The notes beneath the pieces are model-generated. The model ran no database searches. It was not told the DNA's origin and saw nothing but the letters and a program-made list of their open reading frames with translations. Below, one piece after another: positions 52,370 to 63,835 of a stretch of 64,000 bases of DNA. Numbering within the stretch: position 1 is the stretch's first letter; each line of letters starts with the position of its first letter. The DNA comes from Macrosoma leucophasiata (Eukaryota; Arthropoda; Insecta; Lepidoptera; Hedylidae): the NCBI GenBank assembly GCA_036365455.1, contig JAWQUS010000032.1:18670001-18734000 (forward strand). The letters run 5' to 3'. Both the position numbers and the translations under genes were made by a program.

Positions 52370-54591
52370 ATGGATGAAGGATTTGAAAAAGGACAATCAG
52401 ATAATCTACCTAAAATAAATGGATTAATGGTTGCGCATTATCTATATAGTGATTTTGTTGCCGCCGAAATGCGAGGCATAAAAATGCAAAGGTAAGTAAA
52501 CTTTCCTTGCTACTACTTATACTTAATACCTATAGTTTATCTGTTCAAATTGTTTTATCAAAATAAAATACCCAACCAATGTTGTAATGGAAGAATGCAA
52601 CTCAAATAACTAGTAGAACAACACGACGAGAATTTTCACGGTAAAGTGTAGTTTTGTAGCTATAGGAAGGTACGTATGTATATATAGGTACCGCGCTTCT
52701 AAGTAAATTTAAATAAATACTTACATACATTGATTTATTAATGTAAACTAGCTTCCGCCATTTAGCTATTATTATATTCAGCTTCGCCCGCTTTTGCCTC
52801 GGGCACTGTACATTTTCCCAGGATTAAAAGTAGCCTATGTGATATTTCAGACTTCGTCCATAGTTTTTGCGTGAATGATAACAAACACACACACACACTC
52901 ACAAACTTTGGCATTTATAATACCTATTAGCAGGAAGTAGGATAGGTACCTAGTATGTAGATGTACTGGGTTGACCGTTACAGATGTACTAAACCTTTTT
53001 TTATTTGTATTTTTTTACTTACAAAATATTAGGTTGGGGAAAAAGTCTTTTCGCATTATAGTATGTATGAACGTGTAATAAAATCTCTTTGGCTGTAGTA
53101 TTTGTATCTGGCTGGTTTTGGTATCATTGATAGTTAAAATTTTAAAGAACATAATTCCAAATTCAAATTAGGCAAATGTGTAATTTTCATTTGTTTTTCG
53201 TACTGTCAAGATGAGTGAATCTAATGAAGAAATTCGATACATTTTAAAATTTTACTACAAAAAAGGTAAAAATGCAACGCAAGCCGCGAAAAAAATTTGC
53301 GATGTTTATGGACCTAGTGCAGTGTCTGTGAGAGTAGCACAAATTTGGTTTAAGCGTTTTCAATCCGGAAATTTTGATGTCAAAGATGCACCTCGCTCTG
53401 GTCGCCCTATTAAATCGCCGGATAAAATGGATGCCATTTTTGAAAAAGTGGAGCAAGATCGACATATCAGTAGTTACGACGTAGCTGAAGAACTGACAAT
53501 TGATTACAAAACAGTTTTGGCGCATTTGAAAAAAGCTGGGTACAAAAAAAAAACTCGATATTTGGGTACCTCACGAGCTCACTGAAAGACACCTAATGAA
53601 CCGTGTACTCATTTGAGATTCTTTATTACGACGTAATGAAACCGAATCATTTTTGAAGAAGCTGATAACTGGTGCTGAAAAGTGGATCACGTACGACAAG
53701 ATCGTGCGAAAAAGCCTGAATGTTAAATGAAATTGTTATCTGTTTTGTGTGCTATATTGATAATAAATAAATAAATAAATAAATAAATAAAAAGGTCGTG
53801 GTCAAAATCCGGTCAGGCTTCACAGACTGTGGCGAAACCCGGGTTAACTCGCAATAAGGTGATGTTGTGTGTGTGGTGGGATTGGAAGGGCATTATTCAT
53901 TATGAGCTATTACCACCAGGCAGGACTATCGATTCTGATCTCTACTGCGAACAACTGATGAGATTAAAGCAAGAAGTTGAGAGAAAGCGGCCGGAATCGA
54001 TCAACAGAAGGGGTGTGGTGTTTCATCATGATAACGCTAGACCTCACACATCTATAGCCACTCAGCAAAAATTAAGAGAGTTTGGCTGGGAGGTGTTAAT
54101 GCATCCACCGTATAGTCCTGACCTTGCACCTTCAGATTTCCACCTGATTCGGTCTCTTCAGAATTCTTTATGCAATGTTAGGTTAACATCACGAGAGGAC
54201 TGTCAAATCCACTTGTCGCGGTATTTTGATGAGAAGTCCCAAATTTTTTATAGCAATGGGATCATGTCCCTATCTACAAGATGGCAAAAGGTTATCGAAC
54301 AAAATGGTACATACATACTTTAGTTAAATTAAAATAAACTATATTAAAAAATGTTTTGAATTATTTTAAAAAATGCGAAGAAACTTTTTCCCCGACCTAA
54401 TACGTAAGGCCATTTTTAATTGAAAATGTGGATTTTGAACAAATGCACTTTTTATTTATTTATTTTTTTTTACTAACAAAATACGTACGTCCATTTTTTT
54501 TTATTTGAAATTTTATTTCAGATCGGCAAGAGACAGCTATGGCGATGATGCTATTGGTTATGTTCAACTAAAAAGAATAGGTGATGTCTGA
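52370..54591 (+). CDS. Transposon gene, N-terminal part of a SWIM/YqaJ-type protein
   Basis: Exon 1 (52370-52491, MDEGFEKGQSDN to AEMRGIKMQ) ends AAAG|GTAAGT. Exon 2 (54522-54591) follows TATTTCAG and reads SARDSYGDDAIGYVQLKRIG then stop. Together 63 residues. From memory, the SYGD..IGYVQLKR block is the N-terminal region of multi-copy insect proteins that continue with a CxC/SWIM zinc finger and a YqaJ-like nuclease. Here a TGA stands where that region would begin. The mariner sits in the intron. The 3' end lies 23 bp from the convergent THAP gene. Confidence 0.6.
53211..54323 (+). pseudogene. Mariner transposase, broken
   Basis: The first half (53211-53585) has the helix-turn-helix region with VRVAQIWFKRFQSGNFDV and DAPRSGRP. 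The second half (53829-54323) has VVFHHDNARPHTS and HPPYSPDLAPSDFHLI, carrying the second and third catalytic Asp of a DD34D mariner. Breaks: a frame change in an A-run near 53550, a TGA near 53614, and a 90-bp insertion at about 53706-53796. Confidence 0.93.
53706..53796 (+). mobile_element. (TAAA)n-tailed retroelement stub inside mariner
   Basis: CCTGAATGTTAAATGAAATT to a TAAA microsatellite interrupts the transposase. AAAAAG flanks it on both sides (53700-53705 and about 53791-53796), consistent with a short target duplication. It looks like a 5'-truncated non-LTR 3' end. Confidence 0.75.
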
Positions 54592-54614
54592 ACTGCACTC
54601 CCTTACTTTTTTTT

Positions 54615-55534
54615 TTATATTTCTAAACAATGATTATTATTTCCAAAACTTAAGGGATCTTCTATTATTGTTTCGTCTTCACAGCTAGCAACGAATATCT
54701 CTTCAGGTTTTTCTAACGCCGAAGTTTTATCTTTATTTAATAATTTCTCAAAATATTCTATACGATTACGTTTTTTCACTGCAGATCTCTGAGGTTTATC
54801 TTCCTCTTCCTGTTGACATTCGAATTTGTGTGGAACCATACCCTGTTTTAGCTTAATTCTTCCCCCGACCAACTTATATTTAGTATAGTTCTCCATATCA
54901 TTCTCAATCTAAAACAAAAAAAAAATCTTATTAGCCATCTACACCTAGCCTACGCGAGCAGAGGAGTAGGCACCGTCTAGTATAGATTCAAACTTGTATA
55001 GAAAACAAAGGATAACGTAAAACAGCTGCATTGTTCTCAAGATATTTTAGTATGTAACACTATATAAAAACATAACGGAAAGTTCTGACACGACCAAAGG
55101 TTTTGCACCTCTGACCAGATTTAATTTCTATAGGTAATAAATAAATGTAAACTACAAATGATTATAATAGTAATGTCTTAGGTATTCACGATCACTGTTT
55201 ATTGTAATGAAACAATTTTTTACCGGATTAATCGCGTACTTTATTTTACATTTTTCCTGCAAATCTGAAATCAATAAACACACGATCAATCCGGTTAGAA
55301 ATTGTTTCATTATAAGATGAGAATAATTATTATTACTTATGTACCTACATAAAATGTGATCACTATACTTACGTCAAAATGATCTTCACAACAATAAACT
55401 GTACTTTTATCTCCAAATGGATCTAACCTCTTCATAGCTTCCATTTCTTTCGCATATTAGCGTCCTTTGGAACTATAAAAAACAACTTTTCCGGCGAATT
55501 GGAAGTTGTGTTTTTACATTTAGGTACAACTCAT
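54615..55534 (-). pseudogene. Transposon THAP-domain gene, frame-damaged
   Basis: THAP domains are C2CH zinc-binding DNA readers common in transposases. Exon 1 (about 55373-55534) has VVPKCKNTTSN, FFIVPKDANMRKKW and DKSTVYCCEDHFD; exon 2 (54615-54908) continues with YKLVGGRIKLKQGMVPHKFE, including the final AVP-like motif (MVP). The junction is AC|GTAAGT to TTTTAG. Exon 1 needs two frame changes (after the start, and after KKW), so this copy looks dead. The C-terminal half is charged, without a recognised domain. Confidence 0.8.
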
Positions 55535-55808
55535 GATTTTCTAGTATTTGGATTGGACATTTTTAAAAGTAATAAGTATAATTTCGACGGCCTGGACGCG
55601 TAACCGCAAGCGGACTGCGTGAGCCAGACTCAGCGTGTTGTACTATGACGTCACACCGTCACCGGCAGCTCGCGTCGTGCGGTTACAACTTGTTTTACTT
55701 CTAAATCGGAAACTAATTGACGTATCGAAGTAATTCTTTCACCAGATTTTTTTATTTTTGACAGAGAATATGGAGTGCTAATATTCAAAATTAGGTAACA
55801 TTCTTCAT

Positions 55809-56080
55809 TATGCAGGCTTCCCCTCTGTCAAAGTACAAGCCCAAATGAGGCTATACCTGTCGCCTAGATGTTTGAATGTGTGCGTGAAATTGTTTCTGTA
55901 TTTTGTTTAAGTCAAGGTGTGAGTTTCGTAGCAAAAGACGAATTTTGTAGAGTGGGTGTGTTGCGCACGCATTTCCCCCCGCAAAAAATGAAAGACTATT
56001 TTGCATCGGTAATAAACGCTATGGCTACTCCCCTTCAGTCCGCCGCGGCCGGTGGCTCGTGTTGCTTTATGTGTAAGCCG
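55809..56080. mobile_element. Right part of MITE M2 split by the THAP transposon
   Basis: TATGCAGGCTTCCCCTCTG to CTATGGCTACTCCCC. Its left end is at 52030-52067. Confidence 0.85.
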
Positions 56081-56110
56081 GGCCGGTTATATCTTAGCGT
56101 GGGTTGCACC

Positions 56111-56655
56111 TAGGGTTACCACCTCTTAGCTGTCTAAGTCCGGGAGAAAAAAAAACATTGATTATCACAACTTTTAATTTTATTTTGAACTTATGACATA
56201 TCAACATGATAACATTGTATATAATAAAAAAAAACCGACATGAGTAGCTACATGGACCGCTGTTAGCTACAGACTAATGAATAAGCGAACGAATGAAACT
56301 TAAAACATATGAGAAACGAAATTGAGTGACACAAATACGACGCATTCTCTAACGCACGAGGGCCAGAGATAAACATTAAAACAAAGTACCTACACGCGTG
56401 CAAATCAGTTTATACGAAACTAGCTAGCTACGCACTCTGGCCAGTAGTGGCGAGATAGTGGCGAGAATGCTGCGAGCACGGTCGTGATTTACGCCGCTCT
56501 TAGCTATTTCGATTTCGAGTGTCGTGACTTTTGAACAACTTGTTATTCCGGGAGAATTCTTTATATTTCAAATTCCTTCCGGGAGACGGGAGATTTTATT
56601 TTTTATAGGTTAAATCCGGGAGACTCCCGGAATTCCGGGAGAGGTGGGAACCCTA
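56111..56655. mobile_element. hAT-type MITE H2, uninterrupted copy
   Basis: 545 bp. Ends TAGGGTTACCACCTCT and AGAGGTGGGAACCCTA, flanked by GTTGCACC on both sides (56103-56110 and 56656-56663). The insertion site is the GGTTGCACC end of another MITE family. Confidence 0.93.
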
Positions 56656-57068
56656 GTTGCACCACAATATTTAATTTTGTTAAAGTTAAAATTGGTGAGC
56701 ACATCCATCAAGTCATTATTTTTATTGCAATAACATATGCGACTGAAATACTTCTCTAAGAAAATCCAAATAAAGATCAGTTTTATTACTTTAATGCAAC
56801 CAATAAGATACACTTTACAGATCGACTTTCAGGTAAGGTACTTTGACTTTGGTAGCTAAGCGGAAAGAGCGGTGGAGTCATATGGCAGCCATGTAAAATA
56901 AAAAGAACACATCTTACTATAGTTTGTATTTTTATAAAAAAAACCATACGAAACATATAATAATATCTACATTTACCAACTAAATGTACACAATGTTATT
57001 TATTCCAATAAATATCACAGGTAATGGAGGGATTAAACTACATTTGAGGCTAATCTTACTGTCTAACG

Positions 57069-57201
57069 GCCAAATACTCAAACGCCACTTAAATCTTAGT
57101 GGCACTTAAACGTCTTCTGTCCTTAAAAACACGTTCAAACGATAGAGAGCGCACATTTCAGGGTTGCTTAAAATTGAGTGACGCTTGAATATTCGGCCAT
57201 A
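57069..57201. mobile_element. 133-bp MITE, GGCCAAATACTCAA ends
   Basis: GGCCAAATACTCAAACGCCA and TGACGCTTGAATATTCGGCC are imperfect inverted ends. 56664-57068 and 57202-57591 show nothing else. Confidence 0.65.
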
Positions 57202-57591
57202 GGTATCATACATTTAACCTATTTAAATGAACTACATTTTAATGTGTATAAATTAGTATGTAGGCATAAAAGGCACAATGATGCGTTATATTTTTTTTGT
57301 CCAGGAATACAGTCTATCAACAACAAAGAATTAGGTATCTTGGAAAGGAGTATTCCAAAATGTATGGAACTTGGGCCTGCACATTGTACACCTTAATGAG
57401 AGAAGAAGCATAAAATACTAAATCATTTGAAGCTATTGAAATCGTATATTAGACCTTCAATAAATTGTCCTAAGTATATTTAAAAATCAAAAATGTCATA
57501 GTAGCACTAGGGCGACTTATTGTTGTCATGAATACAAAAATTACATAAAATAAATTTTGCCGACAAAAAACAACGATTCAATTCAAAAATT

Positions 57592-57682
57592 GGTCTTTGT
57601 GTGGGTGTCTATAGGCTGCAGTCATCACTTAACATCAATGTGAGCTGCATGCTTGTTTGCCACTTCCCTAACATAAAAAAAA
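57592..57682 (+). mobile_element. SINE-like S1 stub
   Basis: TTGGTCTTTGTGTGGGTGTC to CTAACATAAAAAAAAA. Confidence 0.75.
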
Positions 57683-58133
57683 ACTTGTTTTCGCGGGCGA
57701 ATACCTACCATCTTCTCATTAGAACTAAATAATGTCCAAATATGGTAGAGGGGTCTGACCGAATTCTACCTTAAAACTAGTAATAATTAATATAAATGAA
57801 ATAAATATACACTATTTATATAAGTAACTCTAACCATAGTAAAAATGTTAGTATTACTGGCAAGTAGGTAATATCGTAAATTGTTCTGCTACGATTTGGT
57901 ACAGTGTCGTAGCTAAGGTGCCCAGGGAAAGACTCGATTAGGGCCCCATTCCTATTGCTAGTTTGTACTAAAAATCTGTAGGTTTGCAAGCATTTTAAGC
58001 TCCTGACAAACACCCCATAGCAAACCCGTAGCTACGACACAGAGAACAAAGTATTTGCGTAGTACTCTTCGTCAAATCACTATCCAATTATTAGTAACCA
58101 CAGCGGGAATTCTCAGCACCCCTAAGTTATCAT

Positions 58134-58241
58134 CTATGAGACCAAGTTCTGCAGGAACTTCTGGAAGGGCGCTTCAACGAGCAGGTGTAGAGGCAGCGAT
58201 GTCAAGTAGGTCGCTACGATTGTTGAGTACCAATGCCCCGA
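58134..58241 (-). CDS. NRF-6-like gene, last exon and stop
   Basis: SGHWYSTIVATYLTSLPLHL then LVEAPFQKFLQNLVS and TAG, after TTCTCTTTCCAG. Phase 0 matches exon c. Short, but the VEAPF motif is diagnostic for the family end. Confidence 0.82.
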   Translation of the reverse strand, partial: SGHWYSTIVATYLTSLPLHLLVEAPFQKFLQNLVS

Positions 58242-61200
58242 CTGGAAAGAGAACGATGATGATCTTTAAATCGTTTTATTCCTTTAGTATTAGGTATAAC
58301 TAATGTGATCATTTTTATCGTCGCTCAAAACGGGACATTCTCAAAATATGTTTCATTTACAAAATATCATCATGGAACCAGAGAGGAAGAAGGTTACCTA
58401 CTTACGAACGTCCAGCCATAACGCACTTCTTTTTAGTATCTTATGTAGGTATCGTTATCGATTGCTTTTCAGATTATTGTAAATTATTAAAAAAATATTT
58501 CAATTTCGGATTGCCGTTTACAAGATTACCTCTATACTACAACTTCAGTCGGGTACGCTAGTTTTCTATACAAATTTTTGCTTAGATGACCGATAACGGG
58601 CCATTTTCGCTTCCCATTTTCAGTTTTCTCGGGGACACCGGGACGAGCTGCATGAAAACGGGACTGTCCCGTTCAAAACGGGACGTATGGTCACGTTGAT
58701 TATAATCAAAGTTTTAATCGTATTTTATATACCGCGTCGTTTGTATTTTATGTACCCCAAAGTAAACTTAATATCCCAAATAAAGGCGATAATATCTATT
58801 AGACACGACTATATTCACGACTTCTTGTGTGGAGAATTCGAGCGTGTTCAAATCCAAATTCACAATTAACCTTGAACACTTTAGCAAGTTCGAGTTCTGT
58901 CTGATGGTGGAATCAAAAGTCTTAGGAATCGGCGTGCATGAAGAGAATGATGAAAGTAGACGAGGCACGAGAGGTTTGTCAGAACCGGGATATCTGGCGC
59001 TCTACACTCTCTGCCTACCCCGTTAGGGACCTGGCGTGAAGATACATACATACATACTTTAGCAAGTTAACCGTCCGTTAGTCAGTACATAACATAACCT
59101 CAATTTTGACTATAAAAGGGTTCTTCTTCAGATAATAATAATGTGAAGGTACTTACGATCTCATAAACGGATGCTCGTGACAAATTGGTCTTGACGGCGA
59201 CCTGGGACAGGTTGTAGCTCCAGTGCACCATGAGGATGGACAATGACATGCGTGACAGCACTTGCCAGCCGCGCCACATCATAAACTTGTAGATACCTGT
59301 GTGGTTTATTCATCGTTAGATATGAGCTACTTTGGTGTCGGGACGCGACGGCCACACCGCCTACCAGCGGAAGAATTCTCTTACAATGGAGGGCAAACCA
59401 TCCCAATAAAGCAGTAAGTGGCAAAACACAGGTTGGGCAGAAGAGTCCTAAGATCAAAAACTACCATCAATGTTGGCGAAATAAATAAAAATAAAATAAA
59501 TAAAATATGCTAACACTCACAGCCCCACAGTAGGTATAAGCCTGTGTCGTGGGTGCCGTTGTACACATACAACACATACACAAACACCCATGCAAATGAT
59601 TTATGATTGGAGGGCTCATTTTGATTGGTCGACAACTCTTTCGATATTCAGCGTGCCATTTGTTTTTGGCGCATAAAGGAGCCGATCCTTCATCTGGATG
59701 CAATTCAGTTAACTATCGTTATGCTAAATTTCATCATCATCAGCTCAGCGATTTGTTCCTGAATTTCACATTTAAAATAGTTACATATTAATATGTCAGT
59801 ATGGACGTGGATTTCATAAATAAAAGCAATACGCAATGCGTTGCGTTGCTATAATCTGTTAGCGAGTGCCTACATTTTGAAGTCATGCAACAAGTTCTGA
59901 GCGATATCCGCCGAAACATTGAAACAGGCAGTTGGTATTTACCTAGGTTAATAAATTTAATTTCCCAGTACCTCGAAGTGTGGTAATGTGCCCGAAGATG
60001 TCAACAGGCTCGTCACTCAAGCATACCACTCAAGCATACATGCAAACATCAGATTCGCTAGCGAATCGTGGGTATTTGCATGTATGCTTGAATGCATGCA
60101 TTTACCTATGCCTACTCCTTCGGGGACAGGCGTGAACTTACGTTAATAATTTTCATTAATGGCACAACTTACAAATTTTACCCTTTTTGTTCTTCACGAG
60201 GCAAGAAACGGAACCCTTATCCCTCGTGCGTCGTGTTTGTCTCTCCATCTTTCTCATTCAATCTATCAATAGGCTATATCTATCTCAATCTTATTTTATT
60301 TTAAAGAAAAATGGAAAGAAAAATTTGACTTCAGGCGAGACTCGAACTCGCGGCCTACTGGGAATCTAGTCCAGCCGCTCTTCCAATTGAGCTACTGAAG
60401 TCCTGCCCGATTTGTCAAATCTTTCCTTCACATTTATTGCCTTGCTTTATGGTAGCAGCAGCGCCATCTATTACCAACTATGCTAGTTAGGCAACCGATA
60501 TAATAGACTTTTCAGTTTATTGAATATCGTAAAGAAGTCGCTTTTACCCTTAATAATTGTTTTTATATTATTTCGCATTAACACATGCTTGTGAAATATA
60601 TTTTATTTTAAAGAAAAATGGAAAGAAAAATATGACTTCAGGCGAGACTCGAACTCTATCTCAACCTTTCAATAGGCTTTAAAACTACTGGAACTACTGA
60701 GTTAAAAGGTCAATAGTGTTACTACTACTTTACATATGTAAATCAATTAATGTAAATAAACAATGACCTATATCTACTAAAGCACTGGGGGTAGAGCTCC
60801 AGTGAACCTAAACCAAATTTTAAATATTGTTAACTCTTTTTTTGTCATGAAATGGTATACAAGCACACACTTCACATCGATGGTAAGTGTCCGTAAGTGA
60901 ACACTGAAGCCTATAAATAAATCTACAAAAAAAAACTCTTTTCTCATTACAGAGATTTCAATGTTGGCACTCTTGAGGCTTAAGCTCTATTTGCATTACA
61001 TACAAAAACAAAAAAAAAAAATTTTTGCCTTCTAATTTGTTTTCAAATTCGAAGGCACTATTGTTAAATATAAATTCGAACATGTGTAGGTATATATATA
61101 TATTATTTGTGAAAGTTTGTATGGAAATAATTATATTTTGTTTCGAATTTCACACGGACGAAGTCGCGGGCACAAGCTAGTTCTTTTTAATCGCGGCAAA

Positions 61201-63389
61201 TCCATATCCGCGGAATGATACAAAAACTTCGAAACTGGTTGAAGAACCTTGTCTTTAACGATTTTTTCAAACTTGACCGAATATTTGGCCGCGAAGGCTT
61301 CACTTTCCGCTTGTATATCTCATGTCAATGACTCACAAGAAGTACCTTATCGCGTTTTATAGGGTCCCGTACCAAAAGTACGGCGTCTAGTGACGGCATG
61401 ACGCGTGATGCCATGGGACCTCGGGACTTTCCATAAGATGTGTTACGGAAAATGTGCGCTAAATATTTAATAATATGGTTGAATTTAGCATATTTGGCCG
61501 GCATATCTGGCATCTCGGATAGAGCGAACAGCACTCGAACTTTCGTTAACTCCTTGTTACTCCTTGCTACAAGTTAGATCCCGTAACATGCAGTCGCACG
61601 TCGCGTCATCCCGCACAATTAGGCGTGTGCATAATAAAATACTTACCCCCTTGTTTATAAAATTAAATGTATTTTAGCTAAAGTGTTACTAATCTCTCCT
61701 TTGTCTTTTTCTATCCTGCACGTTTGACAATGCAACTGACAAAGACAAAACATTCTATAGCTAAAACGTATCTAATGTACGTTTATGAATAAGGGGGTTA
61801 ATGTCTTGCTGAAGTCATTGAAATAAAATCGAAAATCATTTGATTGAACACATGATTCACTTACTGCATACTTACAAAAATTTAAGCAATTATTTGCAGT
61901 AATAACTCGTTTGTTAACTTCATCGGCATAATATCTCTATACGAGCAAAGGAATTTAAAGAAAAAAAAAAGATGCACACGAAATTGCGTGCCAAAACTGG
62001 TTCATTTGCAAATCGCTTGTGTGGACAGGACTAATTTTTTTGCACTTTTTGGATTGTGCGACACGATCGCATGTAGAAACCCATGACGTCAATTACATTT
62101 AAAAGGTTATCGATTTAATGATGAAATCGTATAATGGCATTGATGTCGATAGAAATGGATATGTGGAAGGTTCTTTTACCTATTTGTATGTCGTTAATAT
62201 AGCAAACAAAGTTAGTGTTGTATTTCATGAAATGTTCACTGTGCATCGACCACAATGGTATGATTTGCCTTGACCAGATCAATGATAAAAAATCGTAGCG
62301 CCATTTCATGAAATGTTTAAACCAATTTGATCATACCGTAAAATGGTTACATTAACATGACATGAATGAATTCATGAGTGTCACAATCCCAACGAATCTG
62401 CATCTAGGATCACCACTACTCTATCAATGCAACACTAAAGAAGTAACATAGCCCTACGACACCCGTAAACTATCTAATAGATAGGTTACGAACGTTGTTA
62501 GTTCCCAAAACGGATATTCCAAAATTTAATCACTGTCAAAACTTTCGTATCTCTTCGTTAAAATAGTAACAAAAAAAGTACATTGAAACATGTTTTTAAA
62601 CGGTAGATAATACGCTCCGATACATGTTCGTTGTAATGTGTAAGAACAATGCAAAGAGTTTTTAATCGATTTATGATCGTAATATTATATTTTTCGCAAT
62701 GAAATGCGAGTGCACTTTAGAATTAAGGAATTAAGATTGTTTACAAAATGGATCATCTCCCCCATTTTGTACTAATTAATTTAATAAACACTCTTTCAAT
62801 TGTTCTTTATCCATTCGTTTAAATTAACCCAGTCTTCTTTTTGCTTAACGCAATTGACTGATTTTTGTTGGATTTTATGGGTAGGTAATAACAGGTCTCT
62901 AATTCTGCTTTCTAATCTTTCGTCCATTAAAAAAGAAACTCACCGTCAATTTTATGGAAGAACCCAACCATAGCGGTGCAGACGATGACAGTGAAGATGG
63001 GCCGGTCTATAGCCGCGTACAGAGCGACCACGAACGGCGAGTCCAAGTCCTTGATGAAGTACCCTGCACCGATCCACACCAAGAGGCTCGGCACGCTCAC
63101 GCGGTAGATTATACGGAACCTCTGCAATGAAAAATATGTTACATCTTACAAGGGGAGGACTTTAATTTTAAGAATAATGAAATAAATAGTAACGCTGATG
63201 TCTTTTCCGTGTAAGGAAAGGAACAGCTCATTACTTACCAAGCTGTCCTTCAAATTGCGGCCCTCCTGTTCCAGGTCGTAATATCGGAATGCCACGTAGA
63301 GGCCCAGCAGGGACGCGGGCAGGCTGCCCCACGGCGCCATGTACAGCCAGTTGAAGGATGCTTCGCCTGCGTACTGGTGTCTCAGCAGT
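58134..63389 (-). CDS. NRF-6-like acyltransferase-3 membrane protein, C-terminal exons
   Basis: Four in-frame exons (63239-63389, 62944-63121, 59157-59296, 58134-58241) encode about 192 residues of the C-terminus; the 5' exons are beyond the right edge. The family (nose resistant to fluoxetine, NRF-6) has an extracellular N-terminal NRF domain and a multi-pass acyltransferase-3 domain, acting in lipid or yolk transport and drug response in worms. Visible hallmarks are NWLYMAPWGSLPASLLGLYV, membrane helices in PFVVALYAAIDRPIFTVIVC, the WRGWQVLSRMSLSILMVHWS motif, and the terminal LHLLVEAPFQ typical of the last helix. Phases all match. The substrate is unknown. Confidence 0.88.
58303..58696. 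mobile_element. TA-flanked MITE M3, second copy
   Basis: ATGTGATCATTT to TATGGTCACGT, flanked by TA and TG. It lies in the last intron of the NRF-6-like gene. Confidence 0.7.
58925..59056 (+). mobile_element. Retroelement 3' end, family L1
   Basis: GGAATCGGCGTGCATGAAGA to GGCGTGAAGATACATACATA. 100 bp downstream of exon c. Confidence 0.75.
59157..59296 (-). CDS. NRF-6-like gene, exon c
   Basis: IYKFMMWRGWQVLSRMSLSI to LSRASVYEI, between CACACAG and ATC|GTAAGT. It has the conserved SRMSLSILMVHW segment. Confidence 0.9.
59297..60026. other. NRF-6-like intron, no feature assigned
   Basis: Holds a reverse piece of the 28940-29185 repeat (59325-59420) and the word CCTGTGTCGTGGGTGCC, also at 39030. 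No exon seen. Confidence 0.45.
60030..60095. repeat. Palindrome
   Basis: CAAGCATACATGCAAA ... GATTCGCTAGCGAATC ... TTTGCATGTATGCTTG is a near-perfect hairpin of about 58 bp. Confidence 0.8.
60327..60402 (-). repeat. tRNA-like repeat, second copy
   Basis: 76 nt on the minus strand, with complementary acceptor ends and a perfect T stem (GCGAG/CTCGC). Only the arm on one side (AAAGAAAAATGGAAAG) is present. A further truncated copy starts at 60600. The anticodon stem is imperfect, as in the copy at 41484-41559. Confidence 0.65.
60845..60975 (-). mobile_element. SINE-like S1 remnant
   Basis: TTGTCATGAAATGGTATAC to TTGGCACTCTTGAGGC, heavily diverged. 61000-61645 is AT-rich and holds a CACGGACGAAGTCGCGGG repeat edge near 61150. 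Confidence 0.55.
61646..61799. mobile_element. MITE M4 without the stub
   Basis: CCCCCTTGTTTATAAAATT to ACGTTTATGAATAAGGGGG. Serves as the empty-site reference for 47821-48019. Confidence 0.8.
61800..62943. other. NRF-6-like intron, nothing recognised
   Basis: AT-rich, with no repeat family, exon or RNA gene that I can support. Confidence 0.5.
62944..63121 (-). CDS. NRF-6-like gene, exon b
   Basis: RFRIIYRVSVPSLLVWIGAG to VGFFHKID plus one base, between CATTGCAG and ACG|GTGAGT. Two likely membrane helices. Confidence 0.88.
63239..63389 (-). CDS. NRF-6-like gene, exon a
   Basis: LLRHQYAGEASFNW to EQEGRNLKDSL, between CTACCAG and TTG|GTAAGT. The first base completes a codon from an exon outside the window. 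Confidence 0.88.
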
Positions 63390-63494
63390 CTGGTAGAATG
63401 GAAAATTAAAGGTAAAATTTTATTTAGGATACCATCCTTCAAGAGGAACAAATTGCTCCTTATAAGATTACTCGTGTGTCTGTCCGTTCGTCTG

Positions 63495-63835
63495 TGATAG
63501 CCATAGAGCAACACGAGCCAAAGGCCGCTGCGGCGGACCAGAGGGAAGTAGCCATAGCGTTTATCACCGATGCAAAACAGTCTGTCATTTTTTGCGGGGG
63601 GAACTACGTGTGATACAGACAGACACACTACAAAATTCGTCTATTAGTACGAAACTCACGCCTTGACTTTAACAAAATACATAAACAATTTCACGCACAC
63701 ATTTAAACATCTGGGCGACAGGCGTAGGACCATTTGGGCTTGTACTTTGACAGAGGGGAAAGACTGCATATGGCTACTCCCCTCCGGTCCGCCGCGGCGG
63801 CCGGTGGCCCGTGTTGTTGGTGATAGCCAATATGT
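63495..63835. mobile_element. MITE M2, most complete copy
   Basis: Inverted ends of about 55 bp (GCCATAGAGCAACACGAGCC ... and GGCCCGTGTTGTTGGTGATA), with flanks that both read GTGATAGCCA-like. It begins about 105 bp upstream of exon a of the NRF-6-like gene. Confidence 0.8.

Larger units (their letters stand above)
53029..54400 (+). mobile_element. Mariner element, dead copy
   Basis: 1372 bp. Ends TTAGGTTGGGGAAAAAGT and ACTTTTTCCCCGACCTAA-like are inverted, flanked by TA (53027-53028 and 54401-54402). It sits in the intron of the plus-strand gene of the larger transposon. Confidence 0.95.
52068..55808. mobile_element. TIR DNA transposon with THAP gene and a second short gene
   Basis: The ends ATGAAGAATGTTAC and GTAACATTCTTCAT are perfect 14-bp inverted repeats, flanked by TA on both sides. 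The flanks rejoin as CCATATGCAGG, exactly the sequence found uninterrupted in other M2 copies (29980, 39198, 63766 reverse), so the boundaries and the TA duplication are secure. Total 3741 bp, of which 1372 is a later mariner. Two convergent genes are inside: a plus-strand two-exon frame and a minus-strand THAP-domain gene. No DDE transposase domain is visible, so this copy is probably internally deleted. Confidence 0.88.

Noticed and set aside
53211..54323. Two host genes
   Set aside because: Both frames are halves of one mariner transposase between TIRs with TA duplications.
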